From Nocardiopsis ganjiahuensis DSM 45031 (GTDB lineage Bacteria; Actinomycetota; Actinomycetes; Streptosporangiales; Streptosporangiaceae): a DNA stretch of 64,000 bases. Positions 16,684 to 25,882 of the stretch are shown here, one piece after another (the first letter of the stretch is position 1; every line of letters begins with the position of its first letter). The stretch lies in assembly GCF_000341085.1 (NCBI RefSeq), contig NZ_ANBA01000030.1, forward strand, positions 1-64,000. Reading direction: 5' to 3'. A model generated the notes under the pieces. That model was given only the letters and a program-made list of their open reading frames with translations. It was not told the DNA's origin and did not search any database. A program made the translations under genes and the position numbers.

Positions 16684-18597
16684 GTGGAAACCGTGCCGCA
16701 CGCGGTGGACCCGAACCGTGCAGCCCAGCACGGAAGCGTGGTCATGCGACTCCTCGACGAGCTCTTCCCGCTCGTGGAGGGGGTCTACGTCGACCTGCAC
16801 AAGAACCCGGAGCTCTCCCACTCCGAACAGCGCACCGCCAGCGTCGTCGCGGAGTGGCTGAACCGAACCGGCTACGAGGTCCACAGGGGCGTCGGCGGCA
16901 CCGGTGTGGTCGGCATCCTCCGCAACGGCCCCGGCCCCACGGTGATGCTCCGGGCGGACATGGACGCCCTCCCCCTGGAGGAGAAGACCGGTCTGCCCTA
17001 CGCCAGCACGGCCAGGGCCCTGGACCCCGACGGCGTCGAGGTCCCGGTCATGCACGCCTGCGGGCACGACGCGCACACCGCGTGCCTGATCGGTGTCGCG
17101 GACCTGCTCTCGGAGACCCGCGAGGAGTGGGCCGGGACGGTCATGATCGTGGCCCAGCCCGGCGAGGAGACCCTCGACGGCGCCCAGAGGATGATCGACG
17201 ACGGGCTGTTCGACCGCTTCGGCCGCCCCGACGTGGTCCTCGGCCAGCACCTCGGGCCGCAGCCCGCCGGGCTCATCTCCCACCGGGCCGGCATCATCCT
17301 CGGTTCCTCCAGCTCCTACCGGGTGCGGATCTTCGGCGAGGGCGGCCACGCCTCCCAGCCGCACACCACCGTCGACCCGGTGCTGATCGCCGCCAACATC
17401 GTCACCCGGCTCCAGGGCGTGGTCTCCCGCGAGATCAGCCCCAGCGAGATGGCGGTGCTCACCGTCGGCAAGCTCCAGGCGGGCACCAAGGCCAACATCA
17501 TCCCCGACGAGGCCTACCTGGAGATCAACACCAGGGCCCTCAACGACAACGTCGCGGACCAGCTGCAGCAGGCCATCGAGCGTGTCGTGCGCGCCGAGGC
17601 GGCCGCCTCCGGCGCCGGCCGCGAGCCCGAGGTCGAGCGCTTCCAGGGCAGTGGGGTCACCCACAACGACCCGGCCAGCACCGCCGACGTGGCCGCCGCC
17701 CACCACGCCTACTTCGGTCCCGACTACGTCATCCACCTGCCGGACCCCTCCCCGGCGACCGAGGACTTCTGCCGCTTCGGTCTGCCCGGGGACCCGCAGC
17801 CCATCCCGTACGTGTTCTGGTTCGTCGGCGCCACCCCGCACGACGTGTGGGACAGCGCCCCCGGGGACACCCCCTACGAGAAGATGGGCAACGTCCCGAG
17901 CAACCACTCGCCGTTCTTCTCGCCCGACCGCGAGCCCACCCTGCGCGCCGGGCTCGCCGCGCTCACCGTCGCCGCCCTCTCCTACCTGGGCAGCGACAAC
18001 AAGAACCCGTCCGCCCTGGCCCCGGAGCCCGCCGCGGCCCCGATGGGCGTGCCCTTCCCCGGCCCGGCTCCCACCGAGACCGCTGACCCGCGCGGCAACA
18101 CCGACCCCGGCGCCGCGGGCTTCGGCGGGACCGGCTACGGGACCAGCTACGGGACCGACTACCCGGGGGACACACCGCCCCCGGGGGAGGCGCCCGCACC
18201 GGCCGACCCGTTCTCGGACCCGCTGACCGGGCCGCGCCCCTCGGAGCCGAGCTTCTCGGACGAGGCCAACGACGCCTACGACAGCGCGTTCCTCGCAGCC
18301 GCCTCCTGGCCGGAGGAGCCCTCCAAGTCCACCTACGACGCCGACATGGACTCGGTGATGGGCGCACAGGACCAGGAGATCCGCGACGAGTGGCGCAGCG
18401 ACAAGGCCGAGGAGTCGACCCTGTCCGCCGACATGGCCGCGATCCTGGACGAGGACGAGGCCCCCGCGCCACCGCCGCCGTCGGGCCCGCCCGCCGGGCC
18501 GGCCTACGGGGGTCCGCCGCCGGCGGGCAGCGCGCACTCCGCGCCGCCGCCCCCCGGGCCGGACGACGATCTGCCCGACGCCCAGTACCGGCTCTGA
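16684..18597 (+). CDS. M20 family amidohydrolase with long disordered tail
   Basis: 637 residues. The first about 430 form an M20D-type amidohydrolase: MLRADMDALPLEEKTGLPY, VMHACGHDAHTA (metal ligands), VAQPGEET with the acidic pair, and the final metal His in PSNHSPFF. Such enzymes hydrolyse N-acyl amino acids or related amides. The remaining about 200 residues are not part of the family: a Pro/Gly/Thr-rich stretch, an acidic segment (SFSDEANDAYDSAFLAAASW onward) and a proline-rich end with PPPPSGPPAG. This tail is probably disordered and may mediate binding. The start is GTG 16684 or 16693. Confidence 0.88.
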   Translation: METVPHAVDPNRAAQHGSVVMRLLDELFPLVEGVYVDLHKNPELSHSEQRTASVVAEWLNRTGYEVHRGVGGTGVVGILRNGPGPTVMLRADMDALPLEEKTGLPYASTARALDPDGVEVPVMHACGHDAHTACLIGVADLLSETREEWAGTVMIVAQPGEETLDGAQRMIDDGLFDRFGRPDVVLGQHLGPQPAGLISHRAGIILGSSSSYRVRIFGEGGHASQPHTTVDPVLIAANIVTRLQGVVSREISPSEMAVLTVGKLQAGTKANIIPDEAYLEINTRALNDNVADQLQQAIERVVRAEAAASGAGREPEVERFQGSGVTHNDPASTADVAAAHHAYFGPDYVIHLPDPSPATEDFCRFGLPGDPQPIPYVFWFVGATPHDVWDSAPGDTPYEKMGNVPSNHSPFFSPDREPTLRAGLAALTVAALSYLGSDNKNPSALAPEPAAAPMGVPFPGPAPTETADPRGNTDPGAAGFGGTGYGTSYGTDYPGDTPPPGEAPAPADPFSDPLTGPRPSEPSFSDEANDAYDSAFLAAASWPEEPSKSTYDADMDSVMGAQDQEIRDEWRSDKAEESTLSADMAAILDEDEAPAPPPPSGPPAGPAYGGPPPAGSAHSAPPPPGPDDDLPDAQYRL

Positions 18598-18603
18598 ACG
18601 CAG

Positions 18604-19407
18604 GTGGGGGCCATCCCTTGGCGATGGGGTGACCCCCGCGTGCGCCGGTCCCTGCGGCACCACCGGGAGACCACCCTGCTGGTGGGTTGTATCGGTGTCA
18701 CGCTGCTCGCCGTCGTGGGGGCCGTCAGCCGTGCCCTGTCCGGCGATCCCAACGAGCCGCTGCTGCTCCTGAGCATCCCCGCGCTGGTGTACTTCGTGCG
18801 CGGGCAGCTCTACGCCCGCCAGCGCGTCAACGGGGTGCGCATCACCGAGGCGCAGTTCCCGGAGGCGTACCGGATGGTGGCCGAGGCGGCGGCGTTCTTC
18901 GGGATGCGCCGCGTCCCGGAGGCCTACATCGTGCTGGGCAACGGCACCATCAACGCGTTCGCCTCCGGGCACGGCTTCCGGCGCTACGTGGCGATCCACA
19001 GCGACCTGTTCGAGGTGGGCGGCCGCCTCGGCGACCCCGACGCGCTGCGGTTCGTGATCGGCCACGAGGTCGGCCACATCGCGGCCGGACACACCTCCTT
19101 CTGGCGGCAGTTCTCGATCTCGATCGCCCAGGTGATCCCGGGGGTGGGCAGCACGCTCGGCCGCGCCCAGGAGTACACCGCCGACAACCACGCCTACGAG
19201 TTCTGTCCCGAGGGCGTGCCGGGGATGCGCGTGCTGGCCGCGGGCAAGTACCTCTACCCGGCGGTGGACTTCGACGACATCGCCGCGCGCGCCGCCACCG
19301 ACACCGGCTTCTTCGTGCTGCTGGTCAACTTCCTGTCCAGCCACCCGGTGAACACGTTCCGGTTCGCCGCCCTGGCCGACCGCTCCAGACCCGGCCGGGT
19401 GCTGTGA
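18604..19407 (+). CDS. M48 family membrane-associated zinc metalloprotease
   Basis: About 267 residues. The zinc site HEVGH lies near residue 156, with the third ligand in EYTAD about 40 residues later, as in M48/HtpX-like proteases; the usual LGNGTINAFASGHGF segment precedes it. One or two hydrophobic stretches (about 25-62) should anchor it, and a hydrophobic stretch near 160-180 is typical of the family. Probable role: turnover of membrane or exported proteins. GTG 18604 lies 6 bases after the M20 stop codon, so the two genes are co-transcribed, but no strong ribosome site is seen and a later start is possible. Confidence 0.87.
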   Translation: MGAIPWRWGDPRVRRSLRHHRETTLLVGCIGVTLLAVVGAVSRALSGDPNEPLLLLSIPALVYFVRGQLYARQRVNGVRITEAQFPEAYRMVAEAAAFFGMRRVPEAYIVLGNGTINAFASGHGFRRYVAIHSDLFEVGGRLGDPDALRFVIGHEVGHIAAGHTSFWRQFSISIAQVIPGVGSTLGRAQEYTADNHAYEFCPEGVPGMRVLAAGKYLYPAVDFDDIAARAATDTGFFVLLVNFLSSHPVNTFRFAALADRSRPGRVL

Positions 19408-19852
19408 CTGTGTTTTTCGGGCATCTCCGCTTCGCTTCGATGCGTGTTCGGCGCCTTTGCGGAGGGGTTCTTCATCCTCGTCTGCGCCTGACGCTCGTTC
19501 CTCGCTAGCGGCTTGACTCGTCTTGCAGAACCCTCCCGGCGTCCGAACGGCAACCCCTTGTGGTTGCGGCGGATGGGTGGGCTAACTCCGTTTTTTGGGC
19601 ATCTCCGCTTCGCTTCGATGCGTGTTCGGCGCCTTTGCGGAGGGGTTTGGGTTCAAGGCAACACCGTGTCCTCGTCTACGCCCACCCGTCGCCCGCCACC
19701 ACCCTCAACGGACGCCTACGGCGCAGCCCCTGCCTCCAGCTCGTTCCTCGCTAGCGGCTTGACTCGTCTTGCCCTGTGTTGCAGAGGATCGGCCTCCCGG
19801 CGTCCGAACGGTAACCCCTTGTGGTTGCGGCGGGTGGGTGGGCTCTACGGGC
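19408..19852. repeat. Two degenerate copies of an intergenic repeat element
   Basis: A gene-free 445-bp region between convergent genes holds two diverged copies of one unit: about 19412-19583 and 19591-19844. Shared blocks are a 50-plus-base block starting at 19419 and 19595 (CTCCGCTTCGCTTCGATGCG within it), CTCGTTCCTCGCTAGCGGCT (from 19494 and 19740), and a block beginning CGGCGTCCGAACGG (from 19537 and 19799) that ends in a GCAACC...GGTTGC hairpin. The second copy carries about 80 extra bases including the CCCGTCGCCCGCC core seen at 7.45 and 61.6 kb. The hairpins may also end transcription. Confidence 0.75.
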
Positions 19853-22018
19853 TTACGCCTTCGCCTTGGTGAGCCGCCGGCCCACCTGCTCGGGCAGGCG
19901 CTCGTGGCGCAGGTAGTCGCGGGTGAACACCCCGGTGCCGTGCGAGACCGACCGCAGTTCCACGGCGTAGCGCACGATCTCCAGTTCGGGCACCTCCGCC
20001 CTGATGACCACCCGCCCGCCCGCTGTCGCCTCGGTGCCCACCACACGCCCGCGCCGGGCCGACAGGTCGCTCAGGACCGACCCCAGGTAGGCGTCGTCGA
20101 CCTCCACCGTCACGGTGTCCACCGGCTCCAGGACGGCCAGTTCCGAGGTGGTCGCGGCGTCCCGCAGCGCGAGCCGGCCGGCCTTCTGGAAGGCCATGTC
20201 GGAGGAGTCCACCGAGTGCGCCTTGCCGTCGTACAGGGTGACGCGCAGGTCCACCAGCGGATACCCGTCGCCCACGCCGTCGGCCATCTGCGCGCGGACG
20301 CCCTTCTCCACCGACGGCACGTACTGGCGGGGGACGACCCCGCCCACGATCCGGTCGACGAACTCCAGCCCGGCCCCGGACTCCAGCGGCTCCACCCGGA
20401 TCCGGCACACCCCGAACTCCCCGTGCCCGCCGCTCTGCTTGACGTTGCGCCCCATGCCCTGGCCGGGTGAGGTGAAGGTCTCCCGCAACGGGATGCGCAG
20501 GTCCTCGGTCGCCACGCGGACCCCGTAGCGGTGCTCCAGCCGGTCCAGGGCGGCGTCCAGGTGCGCCTCGCCCAGGCTCCACAGCACCATCTGGTGGGTC
20601 TCCGGGTTGATCCGCACCCGCAGAGACGGGTCCTCCGACACCAACCGGGTCACCGACTGGGACAACTTGTCCTCGTCGGAGGCCGAGGCCGCGCGGATCG
20701 CCACCGGCATCGTCGGGTCGGGGAACCGCCAGGGCGACACCCGGAACGGCAGCTCGGGCGCGGACAGGGTGTCCCCGGTCCTGGCGGCGGGCAGCTTCGA
20801 CACCAGGCACAGGTCGCCGGCGACCACCTCGCCCACGGGCCGGGCCTCCCTGCCGAGCGGTACCGAGAGCGAACCCAGCCGCTCCTCGTCCCCGGTCCGG
20901 TCCAGGTCCTCGGAGTTGCCCAGCCCCGTGCGCACACCGTGGCCGTGCAGATGGACGTCGACGTCGGGCGTCAGCGTGCCGGAGAAGACCCGGACCAGAC
21001 TGACCCGGCCCACGTAGGGGTCGCTCGTGGTGCTGAGGACCTCGGCGGCCAGCGGTCCCGCCGGATCGCAGGACAGGCCCTCGACGGGGCGGCCGTCGGG
21101 CCGGGTCACCGAGGGGAACGGGCTCCGGGTCGGGTCCGGACAGGACAGCGGGAGTTCGCGCAGCAGCTCGCGTACGCCCACGCCGCGGGTCGGGCTCAGC
21201 GCCAGCACCGGGTGGAACCCGCCCGCGGCCACCGCCTTCTTGAGGTCGGCGATGAGCAGGTCCGGGTCGAGTTCACCGCCCTCCATGTAGCGCTCCATGA
21301 GCGCCTCGTCCTCGCTCTCGGTGATGACCTCCTCGATGAGGGTCTCTCTCAGCGGGCCGGCCTGCTCGCGGAGCCAGTCGGGTGCCGGACACGAAGAGGG
21401 GGCGGACTCCGGCCCGCCCCCCTCGGAGTAGTCGTAGTAGCGCTCCGAGACCAGGCCCCAGAGCCCCACCAACTCGCGTTGGTCGCCCGACCCCCGCACC
21501 GCGGGGACGTAGGCGGCGTGCACGCCGGGGCCGAACGCGTCCTGGCACTGCGCCACCATCTCGTCGAAGTCGGCGCGGGGATGGTCGATCTTGGTGACGG
21601 CGACCGCCCGGGGCATACCGACGGCGGCGCACTCCTCCCACAGCATCCGGGTGCGCCCGTCCACGCCGTCCAGGGCGGAGATCACGAACAGGGCGGCGTC
21701 GGCGCCGCGCAGCCCGGCACGCATCGCCCCGATGAAGTCGGCGTACCCGGGGGTGTCCAGCAGGTTGACCTTGACGTCGCCCACCATCACCGGACTGACG
21801 GTCAGGTGCACGGACCGCTTCTGGCGGATCTCGACCTCGTCGTGGTCGCTGACGGTCGTGCCCTCCTCCACGCGGCCGGGGCGCTTGATCTCCCCGGCGG
21901 CGAGGAGCAGCGCCTCGACCAGGCTCGTCTTGCCGGCGCCGGTCGGGCCGACCAGCGCGACGTTGCGGATGTTCTGGGGCCTTTCGGCCCTCGGTACGGC
22001 TACGGCTCGGTCTGCCAT
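19853..22018 (-). CDS. fusA2: Elongation factor G-like GTPase (EF-G2 type)
   Basis: 721 residues with the domain order of EF-G: G domain (P-loop GPTGAGKTS near residue 19), a beta-barrel domain II, and domains III-V with GEAHLDAALDRLEHRYGV and the domain IV SGGHGEFGVCRI region. The G3 motif reads DTPGYADF, with Tyr replacing the catalytic His of translating EF-G, and the G4 motif is TKID. These changes are typical of the actinobacterial EF-G2 paralogue (FusA2 of mycobacteria), whose role is not settled; reduced or absent GTPase activity is expected. The ATG at 22018 begins MADRAVAVPRAERPQNIRNV and fits the family better than upstream codons. It is monocistronic and faces the M48 gene across a repeat region. 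Confidence 0.88.
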   Translation of the reverse strand: MADRAVAVPRAERPQNIRNVALVGPTGAGKTSLVEALLLAAGEIKRPGRVEEGTTVSDHDEVEIRQKRSVHLTVSPVMVGDVKVNLLDTPGYADFIGAMRAGLRGADAALFVISALDGVDGRTRMLWEECAAVGMPRAVAVTKIDHPRADFDEMVAQCQDAFGPGVHAAYVPAVRGSGDQRELVGLWGLVSERYYDYSEGGGPESAPSSCPAPDWLREQAGPLRETLIEEVITESEDEALMERYMEGGELDPDLLIADLKKAVAAGGFHPVLALSPTRGVGVRELLRELPLSCPDPTRSPFPSVTRPDGRPVEGLSCDPAGPLAAEVLSTTSDPYVGRVSLVRVFSGTLTPDVDVHLHGHGVRTGLGNSEDLDRTGDEERLGSLSVPLGREARPVGEVVAGDLCLVSKLPAARTGDTLSAPELPFRVSPWRFPDPTMPVAIRAASASDEDKLSQSVTRLVSEDPSLRVRINPETHQMVLWSLGEAHLDAALDRLEHRYGVRVATEDLRIPLRETFTSPGQGMGRNVKQSGGHGEFGVCRIRVEPLESGAGLEFVDRIVGGVVPRQYVPSVEKGVRAQMADGVGDGYPLVDLRVTLYDGKAHSVDSSDMAFQKAGRLALRDAATTSELAVLEPVDTVTVEVDDAYLGSVLSDLSARRGRVVGTEATAGGRVVIRAEVPELEIVRYAVELRSVSHGTGVFTRDYLRHERLPEQVGRRLTKAKA

Positions 22019-22185
22019 CCTGCTTACCCAGCCCTTCGGGGTCCGAGCGGTGGTCGACCAGGACCACCGAGAGTGTGACCTGTGACACTCTCTACGTTCG
22101 CTCTTCACGGCCCCGATCACAAGAGGTCACCCGGTTGATATCCGGCTTGGGGGCTTTCGGGTCCGTGTGACCCGGGTTGTTCTTC

Positions 22186-22191
22186 TAGGCT
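22186..22191 (+). promoter_or_regulatory. -10 box for a probably leaderless CPBP transcript
   Basis: TAGGCT ends six bases before GTG 22198 and no ribosome site is present, so transcription probably begins at or next to the start codon. Confidence 0.4.
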
Positions 22192-23691
22192 GTGCCCGTG
22201 CCATGGTCGGAGAGTCTTCCTCAATTCAGTCTCGCCGGGACCCTTCTCACGGTCCTGCTGCTGTTCTTCGCGGCGGTCGGTGAGCCCCTGCTCGGTCGGC
22301 GCGCGTTCGCGTGGCTGTCGCGCCGTCGGGACGGCGACGAACGCGCCCTCGGGCTGCTGTACGCAGTCACGACGGCGATCCACGTCCTGTGGGGCCTGCT
22401 GGTCCTCGCGGTGCTGCTGCTGTCACCCGCTCTGAACCTGGTGGACCTGGGGCTGCGGACCCCGGACGCGTTCGGCCCGCTCGTGGGCGCCGCGGTCGGC
22501 GGGATCGTCGCCCTGGCGGTCTTCTGGGTGCTGGTCAACGGCCTGCCCACCAAGGAACGCCTCCCGATCCTGGCCCGGCTGCCCGAGCGCGGGTCCGCGA
22601 AGGACGGCGACGGTGCCGAGGACGAGGCGGAGGGCGGTTCCGGCGGCCGGCGCCGAGGGAGCCGCGGGGGACGCGGAAGCGGCCACCGCGGGCGCAGGAG
22701 CGCCGCCAAGCCCATGATCCTGCCCGAACCCGGGCACCGGCAGTACCTGCTGCTGCCGCGCACCCGTCGCGAGCGGTGGCTGGCCGCGGGCATGGCGGTC
22801 ACCGCCGGCGTGTTCGGCGAACTCCTGTACCGGGGCTTGTTCATCACCCTGGTCGCCAGCATGGGTGTCCCGCTGTGGGGCGCCGCCGTGCTGTCGATCC
22901 TGCTCTTCGCCGTGGCGCACGCCTACCAGGGCTGGTGGGGGCTGCTCAGCGCGGGCTTCTCGGGGACCCTGTTCACCGTCCTGTACCTGGGCACGGGCAG
23001 CCTGGTCGTCCCGGTCCTGGTCCACGTGGCGCTGAACCTGCGCTCGGTGGTCTTCCCCCCTGCCGCGGACCTGGCGGCGGCGGAGGAGGCCTACTACTCC
23101 GCCGACCACTACGACGACGAGTACGAGGGCGAGTACGAGGACGACTACGGGCGGACCGGCGAGTTCGACGCGGTCGAGCCGGTCGGAGCAGTGGAGGGGG
23201 TCTCGGAGGAGCCTCCGGCCCCACCGAACGCTCAGGGCCCGCCCCCGGGGTACGGTCCTCAAGGCCCGCCCCAGGGTCCGCCCCCCGGCCGGTTCCCCCA
23301 GGGTCCGCCCCCGGGATACGGCCCCCAGGGCCCGCCGTCCCCCCAGGGCCCGCCGCCCGGCCGGTTCCCGCAGGGTCCGCCCCCGCCTCCGCAGGGCCCG
23401 CCCCCGGGGTACGGCCCCCCGGGCCCGGGACCCCGCCCGGGACCGCCCCCCGGTCCGCCGCAGGGCTTCGGTCCGCAGGGTCCCGTCCCGCCCGCACCGG
23501 CCCACCCGCCCGCGCACGACCCCGGCGACTTCCTGTCCGGTCCCGGCCACGGGGCCGACCCGCTCTCCGCGCCGTACCCGGACCCCAGCGGTGACAAGGC
23601 CGGACACCGCCTGTACCCGGACGAATGGATCGACCGGCACCACGGCCCCGAAGGCGACACACCGGGGCCGGATTCCCCGTACCGGGACTGA
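22192..23691 (+). CDS. CPBP/Abi-family membrane protease homologue with P-G-Q repeat tail
   Basis: 499 residues. An N-terminal part with several membrane helices and a basic loop (about 140-175, RRRGSRGGRG) leads into a CPBP domain (about 195-290) with FAVAHAYQG (motif 2) and HVALNL (motif 3). Motif 1 reads GELLYRG instead of EExxxR, so the first Glu, thought to be catalytic in Rce1-type enzymes, is missing. After an acidic stretch, about 140 residues are PPQGPPPGYG-like repeats, probably an extended cytoplasmic or wall-facing tail. The start is GTG 22192 or 22198; TAGGCT immediately upstream and the lack of a ribosome site suggest a leaderless mRNA starting at 22198. Confidence 0.83.
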   Translation: MPVPWSESLPQFSLAGTLLTVLLLFFAAVGEPLLGRRAFAWLSRRRDGDERALGLLYAVTTAIHVLWGLLVLAVLLLSPALNLVDLGLRTPDAFGPLVGAAVGGIVALAVFWVLVNGLPTKERLPILARLPERGSAKDGDGAEDEAEGGSGGRRRGSRGGRGSGHRGRRSAAKPMILPEPGHRQYLLLPRTRRERWLAAGMAVTAGVFGELLYRGLFITLVASMGVPLWGAAVLSILLFAVAHAYQGWWGLLSAGFSGTLFTVLYLGTGSLVVPVLVHVALNLRSVVFPPAADLAAAEEAYYSADHYDDEYEGEYEDDYGRTGEFDAVEPVGAVEGVSEEPPAPPNAQGPPPGYGPQGPPQGPPPGRFPQGPPPGYGPQGPPSPQGPPPGRFPQGPPPPPQGPPPGYGPPGPGPRPGPPPGPPQGFGPQGPVPPAPAHPPAHDPGDFLSGPGHGADPLSAPYPDPSGDKAGHRLYPDEWIDRHHGPEGDTPGPDSPYRD

Positions 23692-23693
23692 TC

Positions 23694-24506
23694 GTGCACG
23701 ATGGAGTGGTGTCCGACGCCATTGACCACCCCATCGCCCAACCCCAGGAGAACCGCTTCTGGCTGACCACCTCGGACGGGGTGGGGATCGACGCCGTGCT
23801 GTTGCGCCGAGCCGCACCCCGGACGACCGCGGTGGTCCTCGCCAACGGTTTCACCGGGACCTACCGGAGCCCGCACACGCGCACCGTCGCCGAAGGGCTG
23901 CTGGCCGTGGGCGACGTGATGACCTTCGACTTCCGGGGCCACCACGGTTCCGGCGGGCGCAGCACCGTCGGCAACGCCGAGATCCACGACCTCGAAGCGG
24001 TGGTGAGCCGCCTGCGCGAGCTCGGCTACACCCACATCGCCACCGTGGGCTTCTCCATGGGAGCCGCGGTCGCGATCCGGCACGCCGCCATCTACGGCGG
24101 TGTCCGCGCCGTCGTGTCCGTGAGCGGCCCCAGCCGCTGGTACTACCAGGGCACCCGGGCCATGCGCCTGCTGCACATCGGGATCGGCAAGGCGATGGGC
24201 CGTGCCTTCCTGCGGCGCTTCCGCAAGGTCCGCGTCACCGACCAGCGCTGGGACCCCACTCCCGCCGAACCCCGGGAGATCGCCGGTGAGGTCTCACCGG
24301 CTCCGCTCCTGGTCGTGCACGGCGACGCCGACAGCTACTTCCCGGTGGCGCACGCCACCGCCGTCTACGACGCCGCCCGCGAGCCCAAGGACCTGTGGAT
24401 CATCCCGGACATGGGTCACGCGGAGCGGGCTGTCACCCCCGACCTGGTGGCCCGGCTGCGCGGGTGGCTGGACGAGCGGCTGCCCCAGCAGGAGCAGCCC
24501 GGCTAG
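23694..24506 (+). CDS. Alpha/beta hydrolase
   Basis: About 270 residues with the serine hydrolase triad: nucleophile elbow GFSMG near residue 118, Asp in VHGDADSYFP near 209, and His in MGHAERA near 243. An oxyanion-type segment LANGFTGTYRSPHTR comes early. The short first strand and FDFRGHHGSGG suggest an esterase, lipase or peptidase-like enzyme; the substrate cannot be told. GTG 23694 lies 2 bases after the CPBP stop, but GTG 23706 and 23709 are also possible; all keep the core. It is probably in one transcript with the CPBP gene. Confidence 0.85.
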   Translation: MHDGVVSDAIDHPIAQPQENRFWLTTSDGVGIDAVLLRRAAPRTTAVVLANGFTGTYRSPHTRTVAEGLLAVGDVMTFDFRGHHGSGGRSTVGNAEIHDLEAVVSRLRELGYTHIATVGFSMGAAVAIRHAAIYGGVRAVVSVSGPSRWYYQGTRAMRLLHIGIGKAMGRAFLRRFRKVRVTDQRWDPTPAEPREIAGEVSPAPLLVVHGDADSYFPVAHATAVYDAAREPKDLWIIPDMGHAERAVTPDLVARLRGWLDERLPQQEQPG

Positions 24507-24566
24507 CAGAGCGGGGCGGGACCGGGTCGCGTCGACAGAGCACCGTGACTCGGTTAGAAAGGACGG

Positions 24567-25835
24567 ATGATCCGATCTCGCTCCTCCTCGGCCGGGAACG
24601 GTGCCCCCGAGTTCACCGACGCCGACCTCCCCGGTCTCAAGGGGCGGGGCTTCGCCCTGCTCATCATGGCCACCGCTGTCGGCCTGTGCGGGTTCGCCGC
24701 CGTCCTGCCCCTGGTGCCGTTGTGGGCGAGCCGGGGCGGGGCAGGCGAGTTCGGCGCGGGCGGCACCACCGCCGCGTTCATGCTCACCACGGTCCTCACC
24801 CAGCTGGGCATGCCCTGGCTGCTGGACCACGCGGGCGGCTACCGGTGGACGTTCCCGGTCGGCTCCCTCGTCATGGGCCTGCCCATGCCGCTGTTCGCCC
24901 TCACCACCGACCTCGGGCCGCTGGTGGCGATCTCGGCGGTGCGCGGAGTGGGCTTCGGGATGGTGACCGTGGCCGGCACGGCGCTCGCCGCCCGCCTGGT
25001 CGTCAAGGAACAGGTCGGCCGGGCCACCGGCTACTACGGCCTGGCGGTCGGGCTGCCGCAGATCGTCATCCTGCCCGGCGGGGTGGCGCTGGCGCTCAAC
25101 ATCGGGTTCGACACCGCCTTCTGGCTCACCGGGATCTGCGGTGTGGTGGCGGCGGTGCTGGCCTCCGGGGTCTGGTTCGCCGACGGCGGCCGCAACCGGG
25201 CGGCGCTGCGCGGCGCGGGCTCGGAGAAGGGCAAGGAGAGGACCGAAGCGTCCAGAGACCTGCGCGGCCTGCCGCTCCTGGCCGCCCTGGCCGCGCCGCT
25301 GGTCATCATGCTGGTGGTGTCCTCGGCCGCCAGCGCCGTCGTCACCTTTCTCGCTATCCCGCTCGAACAGGCGGCCTGGCTGGTCAGCGCACTGCTGGCG
25401 GCCTACGCGCTCGCCCTCGTCACCGGCAGGTGGACCGCGGGGGTCATGTACGACCGGTACCGGCGCACCGTCCTGCTGCTGCCCGGCACGGCCGCCGCGG
25501 TCGTGGGCATGGGCCTCCTCACCGCCGGGCTGTGGGCCAACGGCGGCGGGTCCCCGGGCGCGGGCGTCGCCTCGCTGGTGCTCGGCGGCACGGCCCTGTT
25601 CGGGCTCGGGTTCGGCGCGGTGCAGAACGAGACCGTCACGGTGATGCTGGGCCGCGCCGGTCCGACCGGCTACGGCCGGGCCAGCGCGGTGTGGAACATC
25701 GGCTACGACGCGGGTACCGGGGCGGGAGCGATCGGACTCGGGCTGGTGATCCAGCTCATGGGCTACGGCCCCGCCTTCGCGGTGGTCGCCGTGGCCCTGG
25801 CCGCGGTCGTGCCGCTCGCCCTGCGCCGCGGCTAG
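24567..25835 (+). CDS. MFS transporter
   Basis: 422 residues with about twelve membrane helices and a cytoplasmic middle loop (about 195-225, GSEKGKERTEASRDL). There are MFS-like repeats such as GFGMVTVAGTALAARLVVKE in the first half and GFGAVQNETVTVML in the second. It is probably a drug- or metabolite-efflux type carrier; the substrate is unknown. ATG 24567 follows AAAGGACGG. It lies 60 bases after the hydrolase gene on the same strand, so co-transcription is possible. A weak hairpin (25848-25874) separates it from the converging secreted-protein gene. Confidence 0.88.
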   Translation: MIRSRSSSAGNGAPEFTDADLPGLKGRGFALLIMATAVGLCGFAAVLPLVPLWASRGGAGEFGAGGTTAAFMLTTVLTQLGMPWLLDHAGGYRWTFPVGSLVMGLPMPLFALTTDLGPLVAISAVRGVGFGMVTVAGTALAARLVVKEQVGRATGYYGLAVGLPQIVILPGGVALALNIGFDTAFWLTGICGVVAAVLASGVWFADGGRNRAALRGAGSEKGKERTEASRDLRGLPLLAALAAPLVIMLVVSSAASAVVTFLAIPLEQAAWLVSALLAAYALALVTGRWTAGVMYDRYRRTVLLLPGTAAAVVGMGLLTAGLWANGGGSPGAGVASLVLGGTALFGLGFGAVQNETVTVMLGRAGPTGYGRASAVWNIGYDAGTGAGAIGLGLVIQLMGYGPAFAVVAVALAAVVPLALRRG

Positions 25836-25847
25836 CGGGCCCCGGGG

Positions 25848-25874
25848 CGGCGGTCAGGGCGAGGCCGACCGCCG
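25848..25874. terminator. Hairpin between convergent MFS and coiled-coil genes
   Basis: An 8-bp stem (CGGCGGTC/GACCGCCG) with an 11-base loop lies 12 bases after the MFS stop. Confidence 0.5.
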
Positions 25875-25882
25875 TGCGCGGA

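Noticed and set aside
16516-19344. 942-residue minus-strand frame opposite the M20 and M48 genes
   Set aside because: Composition is Val/Gly/Arg-heavy with no domain, while the plus strand has two clear enzyme families.
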